From the NCBI GenBank assembly GCA_027924585.1, contig BSBM01000442.1, forward strand, positions 9,548,001-9,612,000: 64,000 bases of DNA. The letters run 5' to 3'. The notes beneath the pieces were generated by a model. That model did no database searches and was not told the origin of the DNA. It was given only the letters and a program-made list of their open reading frames with translations. This document shows positions 33,275 through 44,068 of the stretch, piece by piece. This DNA comes from Larix kaempferi. Its lineage: Eukaryota; Streptophyta; Pinopsida; Pinales; Pinaceae. Position numbers and translations under genes: made by a program. Each line of letters begins with the position of its first letter. Within the stretch, counting starts at the first letter, position 1.

Positions 33275-33880
33275 ACACCATTTGCACTGTCGGATTCATA
33301 TTTCCGTGCCCATGATGATGCTTGAGATCATTTCTCGCCATCACACTCATTTTCTTCGGGTATTTTTTCCAAAACACCCCCCGTCGCCTCGGTCCGCATG
33401 CCACCTCGGCCGTCATCTGTTCTGATGTTCCTTATATCGTCGGATTCATATTTTCATGCTTGTGATGATGCTTGAGATCATTTCTCACTCTCACCAGGAA
33501 CAGTTTCCACATTGTGTCCCGACACCTCGTCGCCTCGACTTGCGTGCCACATCGGCCATAGCCTATTTTTGATATACTTTATATCATCACATTCATTTTT
33601 CTGAGCTCGTGATGATGCTTGAGATCATTTCTCTCTCTCACCCCCATATTTTTTGGGTATTTTTTCCAAAATGACCCCCATCACCTCGATTTGCGTGCCA
33701 CCTCGACCGTTCTCCATTTTTGACACTTTTTATATCGTCGGATACAGTTTTTCGAGCTCGTGATGATTCTTCAGATCATTTCTCGCTCTCACCTGGTACA
33801 ATTTCAACATTGTGTCCTGACACCGTGTTGCCTCGGTTTGCTTGTCACATCGTCCACCATCGGATTGTTACACATTTTTA
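33275..33880 (+). repeat. four ~150-bp units with alternating A-B-A-B order
   Basis: GATGATGCTTGAGATCATTT(C) occurs at 33314, 33464, 33611 and (altered) 33762. Units 1 and 3 share TTTGGGTATTTTTTCCAAAA-type text. Units 2 and 4 share TTCCACATTGTGTCC-type text. The array is therefore a duplicated ~298-bp dimer. Confidence 0.85.
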
Positions 33881-34350
33881 CATGAGCCAGTCACTCCATT
33901 CATACTACAATTATTTCATTATTTTGCCACCATTCAACATCCTGCAAGGAGGCCCACCAATGGTACCCCCCACCCTCGTTCTTGGTTCCCATTGATGTTC
34001 CTGGATTGAGCACTTCCTCCTTGCCTGACCATTCCTTTTGTTCGATATAATTTTATCCCTTTTTCGGGCCGGACAAGTCCTTTACGAAAAAGGCACTTAG
34101 GGAGTTTCTGTTAAGCTCTTTTCTGACTCCTAAAACAATGAAAAGATCGTCGAGCAATCTTGCTTCCTTTCATGCTTGTTAAAGTACCTGAAAGGGAATC
34201 TATCTTGTATAAGTTTAACCCTTTTCCGGACCTGGTAGACTAATTACGAAAAAGGAATACTCTAGTCACAGCGGCTAGAAGAGTTCTTCATTGCATCCTT
34301 TTATGCTTCTTCGGGCCTTGGAGACTAACACATGAAAAAGCACCCCCCTG

Positions 34351-34560
34351 GAGTCTTCTTATTGCTTTCAGACTCTCTAAAATTGAAAGAAACCACGAGC
34401 ACGCACCATCTTGGGCTCGTACAAATCCACACGACGGTACCATTCCCTTATTTCAGAGTCTTCTTATCGCTTTCAGACTCCTTAAAATTGAAAGCAATCC
34501 TGAGCATGAACTGTCATAGGCTCGTATAAATCAACACGATAGTACCGTTTGAACACACTT
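34351..34560 (+). repeat. 105-bp direct duplication
   Basis: GAGTCTTCTTAT(T/C)GCTTTCA with AAAATTGAAAG starts at 34351 and again at 34456. GGCTCGTA and ACACGA(C/T)(G/A)GTACC recur in both. Confidence 0.8.
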
Positions 34561-35502
34561 CTTCTAGTTCCTTAACCCATGCAGAAGTCCTCCCAGTTCC
34601 CCTCAGCACCATGATCGATCATCTCGGAAGCACCCCCAATCAGTTCACCTTTGTTCAGAGTATTCTGCAATCTCCTGCCATTTTACACCAACTTGAGTAT
34701 CAATCATCCCAGTCACTATCCTTGATCCATTACAGCTATGATCCCTTTCCTACCAGTCATTTTCATATGTTGCTCGATCATCACCAACATCATACTCTGA
34801 ACAAAGGAAGTTTGAGTCCACCCACTCTACTTGCCCAGTTACCCTCCACCCCCACAGTATGTCAGTCCTACCATCAGTACTCTCACACTTCAGTTTTCCA
34901 CCTTGTGCTCATATCAAGAAAACATCATTGCCTTGCTAGTTGCTGGTCTCCCTCTGTCGACGATAGCCCATCTATTCTAGAGAATAGACCCATAGGTCCC
35001 TGCGCCTTGGACTCATCACCATTTGTGGTGAGTTCCTACGGACCATTTTGAGAGGAGTCATCAGTGCCTCTCCAAGTGGTTGTTTCTCACATGCTCGACT
35101 TCAACACCTTGATCACATTGTTGAGAATCGCGCAGGGTATGTTTCCCTTCAGTTATTGGTCGAAGACCTCGAATTTCCCTCAACTCTAGCACATTGGTGA
35201 GTCACTTTGGAACACCTAGTTATATGTTCCCATGGATGTCCGGGCTGTGTTGGCGATTGTATTCGAAAGCCATCCAGTTATATGCTTCCTTGAGTACCCA
35301 ATTCAACTCCAGTCTGGTGTACCATTGAGGGTATGACCCCCCGTCACTCTGCCCCAGCAGTTCATCAGTTCCTCTGGTACCACACTCAGCAGCACTATTG
35401 TTATTCCAGTATATCAGTTCTTCAGCTCAGACATCGTCAGCCCAACAGTATGTCCCAGATTTTGTGTCCCCTCTGGACCCTTATGATGTACACAGTGGTT
35501 CT

Positions 35503-35727
35503 CCATGTATCCTTCAGGCCCCCATTTTTTGGGCCTCACTGTTATTTTTTATATATCTTGATACGAGCATGGGTATGCCCGCCTCGTTCATATATTGAGA
35601 TTCTTCCTCATTCATTATTTGAGGCCATGTATCTTTCAGGTCCCCATTTTTTGGACCTCATTGTTATTATTATATATCTTGATATGAGCATGGGAATGCC
35701 CGCCTCGTCCATATGTTGAGATTATTC
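35503..35727 (+). repeat. 119-bp direct repeat, third copy cut by Cop-D
   Basis: CCATGTAT(C)CTTCAGG, CCCCATTTTTTGG and GATA(C/T)GAGCATGGG recur at a 119-bp spacing. The start of a third copy continues at 43159 beyond the copia insertion. Confidence 0.8.
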
Positions 35728-36335
35728 TGTTGATGTATATGTAACTTCGGAATGTATTTCATCTATGTATTATATATATATTTATTGTACCCTTATAAGA
35801 GATGTGTTATTCCTCTATAAGGAAGTGTCGTCATGTGGATTGACAAGTGTCGCAAGTGTGTGTACTTGCCGATGGGTTATTAGACCACCTTATGGGGTCG
35901 ACCCTAATTAATATATAATATAATGTGGATGTATCCAAGTAGACAAGTCGGCCCCAGTAGGTCACTGGGCAAAAAGGTGAGTATAAATAGAGATAGGAGA
36001 TCTCTATTTTACTCACTCGGAAAAGTAACTATCTCTCTCTCTGAAAAGTGGCGCACTAGTGAGGAGGAGGAGGATCATCTGCTAGGAGACTATCTCAGTG
36101 TTATTTGGTTGTATTTTGGTTGAGCCATTGCTCTCTCTATCTCTGAGGAAGTTGTGGGGTTTTTCACCTTAGGGTTTTCCCCACGGAAACTCTGTGTCTC
36201 TTGTCTCTATGCTTTTGATTCTTGTGATGCTTGTGATGCTTGTCATATTATGATTGTCATGCATTGATATATTGTAGATGTTATTCTCTCAACAAAGATC
36301 CTATAGTATTGTGATTTAATACTAAAAATTTAACA
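35728..36335 (+). repeat. Cop-D 5' LTR
   Basis: TGTTGATGTATATG to AAATTTAACA. TATAAATA at 35982 is the likely promoter, followed by a CTCTCTCT tract. Confidence 0.95.
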
Positions 36336-36347
36336 TGGTATCAGAGC
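36336..36347 (+). promoter_or_regulatory. Cop-D primer-binding site
   Basis: TGGTATCAGAGC directly follows the LTR. It is the plant copia site complementary to initiator tRNA-Met. Confidence 0.95.
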
Positions 36348-36861
36348 TTAACTGAGAAGAAGACATTTTGCAGTGACGGAAGCTTGTATTCCTTGTTTAT
36401 TGGGTTTCTCTCCACAGATTTTTGAAATTCAGTATAGTAGATTGGATCTACTCATCAAGGCGCATCTATCTGTCCAATCAGAATTCAGTTCCGAGCATTT
36501 TTAGATTTGGCCCTAAAAATTAGGGTTTCCATAAAAATAGGAATTTCTGGAAACTGAAGGCACAACTGGAAGCTCCTTGCAAAAATAGAAGGTTAGAGCT
36601 TTGGATCGAGATTTTTGGCTGGGTAGATCTCTGGGAAACTCAAACCCTAATTCAGGGCTCTCCCCAATGAACCTGGGAGGACAAAAAGGAAATTTTGAAG
36701 GGCAAGACTTTGCTGATCTCAAATTATGAATGTACTAGGCTGATCAGCTCTCCAAGGCGCATCTTTCTATCCTTTCGGAATTTTGAAATTCACATTTTGA
36801 ATTTTTAGGGTTTCTCTGACAAACCCTAATCCGGGACCAGATCTAGTTTTCAGCACTTCAA
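36348..36861 (+). other. Cop-D leader
   Basis: About 510 bp without a gene. It holds two loosely similar blocks around AAGGCGCATCT (36460 and 36757) and several TTAGGGTTT motifs. Confidence 0.6.
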
Positions 36862-36909
36862 GTGGTAACTCCTAAACCTTTTCTATTTCCATTTGAAGTA
36901 CTCTTAAAG

Positions 36910-38370
36910 ATGTCTCTCCACACTAAGCTTGAGGATAAGCTTGAAGGGGCTGACAACTTTCGAGCCTGGAAGTATAGGATTGGGTTAATCATGGAAGAGA
37001 ATGACTTGGACTCATATGTGAAAGAAGACATCCCTATCCCAGAGGATGAAGAAGCCAAGGCATTGCACAAGAAGAAATTGATCAAGGCAAAGAGAATCAT
37101 TGCTGATTCTATCAAAGGCCATCTCATACCTCATGTGTCTTCTCTTAAGACACCCAAAGAGATGTTTGAATCCTTGACCAAGCTATTTGAAGGAAAGAAC
37201 ATAAATCGGAAGATGACCCTGCGGAACCAATTGAAAGCAGTGAAGTTTCAGAATGGAGAAACCATTCAATCTTACTTTTCAAGGGTCTCCCAGATCAAGG
37301 AACAACTAGAAGTAGTGGATGAAATGGTGGAGAATGGTGAAGTGGTGATGACCACTCTGAATGGCCTACCCAGGTCATGGGATTCCTTTATTCAAGGAAT
37401 TTGTGCAAGGAAGAAATTGATCTCCTTCAATAGATTGAGGGAAGAATGCTCTCAAGAAGAAGCTAGACTCATAGCTCATGAGGAAAAGATGGGAGGAGAA
37501 GATCAAGCTCTTGCAGCTCACACCAAGACAAGCAAAACCAAGAAGGATCACTCTCACCACAAAAGATTCCATCAAAAGAGTAAGAAGGACCTAAGATGCT
37601 TCACATGCAATGAGAAGGGTCACTTTGCTTCAGATTGTCCCAAGAACAAAAGGGATAATAACAACAACTCCAGTAAGAAGAAGAAGGGCAGCAAAACAAG
37701 GTTTCATGCTCATGCTGCCGAAGATGATGAACCTCCAAAGAAGAAGGCTAGGGGAGAAAGTAGTAGTGATTATGACTCATCAAGTGAAGAAGAATATGTT
37801 CTAATTTCTGCTCTTACAGATACCATCTCCCATGGATGTAATGATTGGTTGATTGATAGTGGGGCTTCCAAACACATGACTAGGTTTAAAGAATCCTTTG
37901 TGAACCTATCTGAACATGAATCACCCCATAAGGTGAAACTTGGGGATGATTATCAATACCCAATCAAAGGAAGTGGTGAAGCCTCCTACAACCTAGATTC
38001 TGGAAAATCATTGAAGATGAAAGAAGTACTTTATGTACCTGGGCTCAAGAAGAACTTACTCTCCATCTCTGCATTGGATGCAAAAGGTATGAGGGTTGCA
38101 TTTGTGGATGGCCAAGTCCTAATGTGGCCAAAGGGAAAGACCATAGATGATGCAGTAGTGATTGGAGAACAAGAGGGAGGCTTGTATAAATTGAAGGGAG
38201 AACCTGAACATGCCATGGTACATGAATCCATGGAGCCAAGTGAACTTTGGCATAGAAGACTTGCTCATATGCACTATAGGGCACTTCCAATTGCAAGCAA
38301 GGAAGTAGAGGGTCTTCCTGAATTCAAGACCAAACATGAAGGTGTTTGCAAAGGATGTTCAAAAAGGTAA
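36910..38370 (+). pseudogene. Cop-D gag, protease and start of integrase
   Basis: The frame is open from 36862; I prefer the Met at 36910 (MSLHTKLEDKLEGADNFRAW) as start because it begins the usual copia gag. The gag helical domain (LRNQLKAVKFQNGETIQSYF) is followed by knuckle CFTCNEKGHFASDC (about 37597), a Lys- and acid-rich linker, protease DWLIDSGASKHM (Asp at about 37855) with LKKNLLSISALDAKG, and the pre-integrase ELWHRRLAHMHY and CKGC. An extra A in the run 38361-38365 shifts the frame and ends it at 38370; the next segment is one frame over. Confidence 0.92.
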
Positions 38371-38938
38371 GAACATTAAGAAGACTTTCCCAAGCAGTGA
38401 AAGCAAGGACATCCTGGAAATCATACACTCAGATGTATGTGGCCCTATGTCATCCAGCTCCCTGAGTGGGTATGTTTACTATGTATCATTTATCGATGAC
38501 TTCTCCAGGAAGACTTGGGTATACTTCTTGAAGGGAAAAGATGAGGTGCTTGATAAATTCAAGGAATTCAAAACCTTGATGGAGAATCAAACTGACAAGA
38601 AAATCAAGACATTCAGATCTGACAATGGTGGAGAATTCACCTCAAGTAACTTCAAGAATCTTTGCAGTGATTCAGGGATTAAGAGGGAGTTGACTGCTCC
38701 TTATAATCCTCAACAGAATGGAATTGCAGAAAGGAAGAACAGAACAGTCATGGAAGTAGCAAGGGCAATGCTACATGACCAGGATCTACCTATGCATCTA
38801 TGGGCAGAAGCAGTTAGAACAGTTGTATATGTGCAGAACAGAACTCCCCACAAGATATTGGACATCAAGACACCAGAAGAGGTCTTTTCTGGGTTCAAGA
38901 ATATTGATGTTAGCAAAGATGAATATAAGGATAGGTAA
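38336..38938 (+). pseudogene. Cop-D integrase core
   Basis: LEIIHSDVCGPM (D), TFRSDNGGEF (D) and NGIAERKNRTVMEVARAM (E) give an intact DDE triad. YVQNRTPHKIL and the start of the C-terminal domain follow. It ends at a stop after KDEYKDR. The remaining C-terminal integrase and the link to RT are missing. Confidence 0.92.
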
Positions 38939-39703
38939 TCCAGGAAGCAAAGATCAAAAGGGAGCACACTCCAGCATCTCCTACAAGGATGCAGATATTC
39001 AGAGGGAGTTGACCATCTTCCTACATTCCAGAACAGAAAGGTGTAGAAGAAGCTACTTCAGCAGCTCCTACCAGGAAGCAAAGACTCAGAGGGAGTCCAC
39101 CCAAACAAACAAACAAAGATAAGTATTGCAATTATCATTTCTTGCCTATTTTGTTTGTTTAATAATATTATGCTTATGTTCATAGACTTAGGAGATGTAT
39201 TGTGCATATTTGAATGATTGCATTAATGAACAGTATACTACTAATATGCATGTGATGGGTAAGTGGCTTATGGCACTGTACGACATTCCAGTGCTACTTA
39301 TCTAGAATGAAACCTCTTTGTTGACATGTTGGGAGTAGTGCAAACTCTTAACAATGTTCTGGTAGAGACTGGAAGGCATCTAGAAATTTGTGGAACATGG
39401 ATAAATGTTGTATTGAAGCATTGGCTAATATAACTGCATGACTGCATGACATATTTCTTTATGTGTAAAGAATTTGTTCTGAAAATTATGAGATGTTTCT
39501 AATCATGCAATTTAACTTGTTTTGTAGGAAAGACTATATATCTTCACCTACAAAAGGACTACAACATTTGTTCCAACAACAAAGATATCTATTGAAGATA
39601 TTGAAGTTCCCAGGATCTGGGATGAAGAAATGGAATGCCATGATCCATAGATCATGAAGAAGATGTTTGGGATGTAGTCCCAAGACCTGACAGGAATTCA
39701 TAT
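38939..39703 (+). other. Cop-D degenerate stretch where the N-terminal RT should be
   Basis: 38940-39119 has short Lys/Ser-rich frames from duplicated text (CAG(C/A)TCCTACAAGGA, CAGAGGGAGT). 39120-39530 is AT-rich without frames and ends in TTTGTTTTGTAG, like an intron acceptor. None of the RT motifs before ALYGLKQAPRTWY are present. Confidence 0.7.
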
Positions 39704-40829
39704 GTGTGCAGATTGAAGAAAGCCTTGTATGGCTTGAAGCAAGCTCCCAGAACCTGGTATGGTAGGATGGACAGTTTCCTATCTAGTTTAGGCTTTACCA
39801 AGAGTAAAGCGGATTCCAACCTTTACTACAAGGTTGAGGAAGGGAATCCTGTGATTCTACTCCTGTATGTGGATGACTTATTCGTAATAGGAGATGACAG
39901 ACTGATTGCAGATACTAAGAGGAAGCTTGCAGCTGAATTCGATATGAAAGATTTGGGAATGATGCACTATTTCCTAGGTATGGAGGTGTGGCAGAATGCA
40001 GGTGGAATCTTCCTTGGTCAAGGGAAGTACACAGTAAGATATCCTGAAGAGATTCGGGATGATGGATTGCAAGGCCATGGCCACACCTATGGCATCGAAT
40101 CTGAAGCTTCTATGTGATGCTTCATCTGAGCCGATTGATGTCTCTATGTATCGTCAGATGATTGGGTCCTTGATATACCTGACGAACACTAGACCAGACA
40201 TTTGCTTTGCTGTGAACACATTGAGCCAGTTCCTGACGGATCCGAGGAGTGTTCACCTGGTTGCTGTAAAGCATGTTCTGAGGTACCTGAAGGCTACAGT
40301 GGATTATGGGCTCAAGTATGAGGTGAATCAAAAGTTTAACCTGCTGGGTTATGTTGATTCAGATTGGGATGGCAGTGCTGCAGATAGGAAGAGCACATCT
40401 TTGTGTTGCTTCAGTATGGGATCAGGTGTGATCTCTTGGTTTAGCAGGAAGCAGTCCTGTGTAGCACTGAGTACAGCTGAGGCAGAGTATGTTGCAGCCT
40501 GCTCAGCTAGTTGTGAGGCAGTATGGCTACGGAAGCTACTGTCTGAGTTATTTGATCTCCCATTGGAGGCTACTGGTATCTTCTGTGATAACCAGAGTTG
40601 TGTGAAGCTGTCTGAGAACCCAGTGTTTCATGACAGGTCGAAACACATAGAGATCAAATATCACTATATCAGGGATATGGTGCAGAGAGGAGCTGTGAAG
40701 CTTCTGTATGTTGCGATGGACGAACAGATTGCAGATGTGCTAACGAAGCCACTAGCCAGAGTGAAGTTCGAGTACTTCAGAGAGAGGCTTGGCGTTCTTC
40801 AGATCGAGGACACTTCGAGGAAGAAGTGA
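39704..40829 (+). pseudogene. Cop-D RT C-terminal half and RNase H
   Basis: ALYGLKQAPRTWYGRMDSFL, catalytic LLLYVDDLFVIG (YVDD at 39865) and DLGMMHYFLGMEV, then a one-base insertion near 40036 moves the frame to 40059-40829. The second part has YRQMIGSLIYLTNTRPDICF, YVDSDWDGSAADRKSTS, ALSTAEAEYVAACSAS, DNQSCVKLSENPVFHDRSKH and ADVLTKPLARVKFEYFRERL, the full RNase H set. This 3' part is open for 256 codons. Confidence 0.93.
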
Positions 40830-40943
40830 TGGACACATTTGCTGAAGCCATTCCAAGCATGTTGGAAGGAGGATCCTTCACATGGCTGTGGATGTAAGCG
40901 CTGGATAATGGGCATCAAGATGATGTTTTGGTTTCTGCTGGAT

Positions 40944-41490
40944 ATGATCAGTTGGATCATTTTTATGTATGTATGTACGCATCATGTTGGATGCTGGATA
41001 TGATCAGCTGGATCATTTATGTATGTATGCATCATGTTGGATGTTGGATATGATCAGGTGGATCATTTATGTATGTATGTGCATCATGTTGGATGCTTGG
41101 ACCATGTATCTGTATATGTATCAGGTGGATACATTGTATGATCAAGTGGATCATGTATGGTGATATGTATCATGTATCAGGTAGATACTTGGTATGCATC
41201 AGGTGGATGCATTAATGATCAGGTGGATCATGTATGATGATATGTATCAGGTAGATACTTGGTATGCATCAGGTGGATGCATTGATGATCAGTATGATCA
41301 TGGATGATGAGCTTCAGGATGTTGCTCCAGATGACATGCAGTAGGATGTTGCAGTGATGATCAGGATGATCATGGATGATGAGCTTCAGGATGTTGCTCC
41401 AGATGACATGCAGCAGGACGTTGCAGTGATGATGATCAGGATGATCATGAGTACATCAGGATGATGTATGGTGAGTATCAGGTTGATACT
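40944..41490 (+). repeat. array of 15 short palindromes with covarying stems
   Basis: Each unit has the form (stem)ATC-AGnnn-GAT(stem), 15-19 bp. Units begin at 40944, 41000, 41050, 41117, 41138, 41174, 41194, 41215, 41244, 41264, 41285, 41357, 41432, 41452 and 41474. Outer stems vary in matched pairs: ATG/CAT, TGT/ACA, GT/AC, ATGC/GCAT, TAC/GTA, AGT/ACT. It lies in the Cop-D 3' untranslated region. Confidence 0.85.
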
Positions 41491-41524
41491 CTATGGCCGT
41501 GGATCAGGTTGTGCAGATGAGCAT

Positions 41525-42310
41525 GTCTGGGATATCCTATAGGTCGGAGTTGTGTACCCGTAACAACCTGGGATGGTCTTTTGAGACATTGCTCTGGGAG
41601 GACATGTAATAGCGCCCTGGGAGATCTCAGTTCGGAGTTATGTACCCGTAACATCCTGAGATGCTCTTGCGAGGTTTTGTCCTATGCATGTAATTTGGGC
41701 CCTGGGAGATTTCAGGTCGGAGTTGTGTACCCGTAACATCCTGAGATGCTCTTGCGAGGTTTTTCCATGACCACATGTAATTTGTGCCCTGGGAGATTTC
41801 AGGTCGGAGTTGTGTACCCGTAACATCCTGAGATGCTCTTGCTAGGTTTTGTGGTGGACCACATGTAATTTGTGCCCTGGGAGATTTCAGGTCGGAGTTG
41901 TGTACCCGTAACATCTTGAGATGCTCTTGCTAGGTTTTGTGGTGGACCACATGTAATTTGTGCCCTGGGAGATTTCAGGTCGGAGTTGTGTACCCATAAC
42001 ATCCTGAGATGCTCTTGCTAGGTTTTGTGGTGGACCACATGTAATTTGTGCCCTGGGAGATTTCAGGTCGGATTTGTGTACCCGTAACATCCTGAGATGC
42101 TCTTGCTAGGTTTTGTGGTGGACCACATGTAATTTGTGCCCTGGGAGATTTCAGGTTGGAGTTGTGTACCCGTAACATCCTGAGATGCTCTTTCGAGGTT
42201 TTGTGGTGGGGTCACATGTAATAGCGCCCTGGGAGATCCTACAGGTCCGAGTTGTGTACCCATAACATCCTGGGATTCTCTTTTGAGGTTTTGTGACGCA
42301 CGTAATAAGT
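41525..42310 (+). repeat. 88-bp tandem repeat, nine copies, in the Cop-D 3' UTR
   Basis: GTTGTGTACCCGTAACATCC recurs with spacings 88, 85, 87, 88, 88, 88, 88 and 90. The units also share CCCTGGGAGAT(T/C)TCAGG and CACATGTAAT. Central copies are nearly identical; the outer ones are diverged. The antisense frames across it are repeat artefacts. Confidence 0.95.
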
Positions 42311-42537
42311 CCTGAGGATTCCACAGTATGGCCAGTGATGATGAAGACCTGCAGGTGGTGGGCCTACATCCAGTATGAAAAAGGACTGGCTCTGTAGAAC
42401 TTCCTATGACGAGTAGAGTCAGAGATTGGTTGAGATAGTAGTAGCAGTGACGATGATGATGACGATGCATCAATGACGATGATCCAGAGAAGAAGACTTG
42501 TCTAGCAGATCTGTGTCGAGAAATACCTTCCTAGTTA

Positions 42538-42545
42538 CGAGGGAG
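42538..42545 (+). promoter_or_regulatory. Cop-D polypurine tract
   Basis: GAGGGAG-type purine tract directly before the 3' LTR, the expected plus-strand priming site. Confidence 0.8.
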
Positions 42546-43153
42546 TGTTGATGTATATGTAACTTTGGAATGTATTTCATCTGTGTATTATATATATATT
42601 TATTGTACCCTTATAAGAGATGTGTTATTCCTCTATAAGGAAGTGTCGTCATGTGGATTGACAAGTGTCGCAAGTGTGTGTACTTGTCGATGGGTTATTA
42701 GACCACCTTATGGGGTCGGCCTTAATTAATATATAATATAATGTGGATGTATCCAAGTAGACAAGTCGGCCCCAGTAGGTCACTGGGCAAAAAGGTGAGT
42801 ATAAATAGAGATAGGAGATCTCTATTTTACTCACTCGGAAAAGTAACTATCTCTCTCTCTGAAAAGTGGCGCACTAGTGAGGAGGAGGAGGATCATCTGC
42901 TAGGAGACTATCTCAGTGTTATTTGGTTGTATTTTGGTTGAGCCATTGCTCTCTCTATCTCTGACGAAGTTGTGGGGTTTCTCACCTTAGGGTTTTCCCC
43001 ACGGAAACTCTGTGTCTCTTGTCTCTATGCTTTTGATTCTTGTGATGCTTGTGATGCTTGTCATATTATGATTGTCATGCATTGATATATTATAGATGTT
43101 ATTCTCTCAGCAAAGATCCTATAGTATTGTGATTTAATACTAAAAATTTAACA
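42546..43153 (+). repeat. Cop-D 3' LTR
   Basis: 608 bp, nine differences from the 5' LTR (eight transitions and one transversion by my count), so about 98.5 per cent identical. Confidence 0.95.
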
Positions 43154-43158
43154 TATTC

Positions 43159-43330
43159 CTCATTCACTATTGAGGTCATGTACTTTCAATTTTTTGCAGT
43201 TTGTTCGGGACCGTTGTTCCGGGCTCTAGTTCGTTTCTTCTCCTCTCCACAGCCCAGGAAAACCATCAAAGACTTATGATGTCTATCGGTGATACGATGA
43301 GCTCTTGCCCTCACACATCAGAGGGCAATC
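43159..43330 (+). other. Gyp-C remnant between Cop-D and the 3' LTR
   Basis: Continues the 119-bp repeat (CTCATTCACTATTGAGGTCATG) and ends in a weakly purine-rich CAGAGGGCAATC before the LTR. Confidence 0.7.
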
Positions 43331-44068
43331 TGTTAACACCCAAAAAATGCTCACTACCTCACCTACCCCATTACATGACTCATTTGTCCATATTTGCCTC
43401 CAGAACCCCAAAAAACCAATAAAAAGCCTCCAAAAGGCCAAAAAACCATTAAAAAAAGCCTCCAAAAGGACAAAATCCCCCTTTTCCCCCCAAAATAAGT
43501 TAAATTCCTCCAAAAATAGCAAAAACCCTCTAAAAAGAGAATAAAAATACAAAAAAGAGGAAAAAGAGGGAAAAAAGGAAGCAAAAACCCTATACAGCTG
43601 ACCTAAACCATATGGTGCCCAAAACCATGGGTCAGCACTCCACCACTAAAAAACCTATAAATAGGTGATGGAGGCCCCCCATTTCATATCCACAATCATC
43701 CCTATCCTCACTCTACCAAAAATTCTCACAAAACCTTAGCTCTCCCTTTGGAGCTACTTTCCACTTGAGAACCCCATTTGGCCCCATTTCCAAAACATCT
43801 TTGGAAGAAGGAGAAGGAACAAAACTAGAGCTTGGAAGCAACCCTCCTAGACTGCTGCAAGAGCTTCACCAACCTCACATTGGAGGTATAATCAATAAAA
43901 AAACATTTTATTATCTTTTTTATTTTTATTTTTATGCACATGCTAGTTTAAAGTTATTGTTTTCATTTACTGTATTGCTTTTATTGTTTTTATTGAACTG
44001 CTACTAAGGAGTCCCTTCTCCTTAGTAGGTTCTCATTTGCACAAGCTAGGGTGAAAACCCTAGCTACA
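43331..44068 (+). repeat. Gyp-C 3' LTR
   Basis: 738 bp, TGTTAACACCC to CTAGCTACA, TATAAATA at 43656. It differs from the 5' copy by small indels in the A/C-rich block (e.g. AAAAAACCATTAAAAAAAGC). Confidence 0.92.

Larger units (their letters stand above)
33040..35727 (+). other. Gyp-C non-coding 3' region rich in repeats
   Basis: It replaces pol. It holds the 150-bp array (33275-33880), a 105-bp duplication (34351-34560) and a 119-bp duplication (35503-35727). ORFs such as 34611-35051 and 35333-35719 have no recognisable features. Confidence 0.6.
35728..43153 (+). mobile_element. Cop-D: Ty1/copia element, young but defective
   Basis: Two 608-bp LTRs (35728-36335, 42546-43153) differ at about nine positions. 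TATTC flanks both ends (35723-35727, 43154-43158). A tRNA-iMet primer site and a purine tract are present. Coding order is gag, protease, integrase, RT, RNase H, the copia order. The N-terminal half of RT is missing and two single-base frameshifts are visible. It sits inside a Gyp-C repeat. Confidence 0.95.
26158..44068 (+). mobile_element. Gyp-C: GC-rich gypsy-type element lacking RT, with Cop-D inside
   Basis: LTRs at 26158-26879 and 43331-44068 both start TGTTAACACCC and end CTAGCTACA. Internally there are gag, protease and a linker that stops where RT should begin, then 2.7 kb of repeats. No RT, RNase H or integrase is present, so it depends on another element. Flanks are GTAAC (26153-26157) and ATAAT (44069-44073), which would be a 5-bp duplication altered by two transitions. 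It splits the gag gene of Gyp-B. Proline-rich protein and C-rich coding strand set it apart from its neighbours. Confidence 0.88.

Noticed and set aside
41627-42178. Series of overlapping ~65-codon minus-strand ORFs with near-identical sequence
   Set aside because: Direct products of the 88-bp repeat period in the Cop-D 3' UTR.
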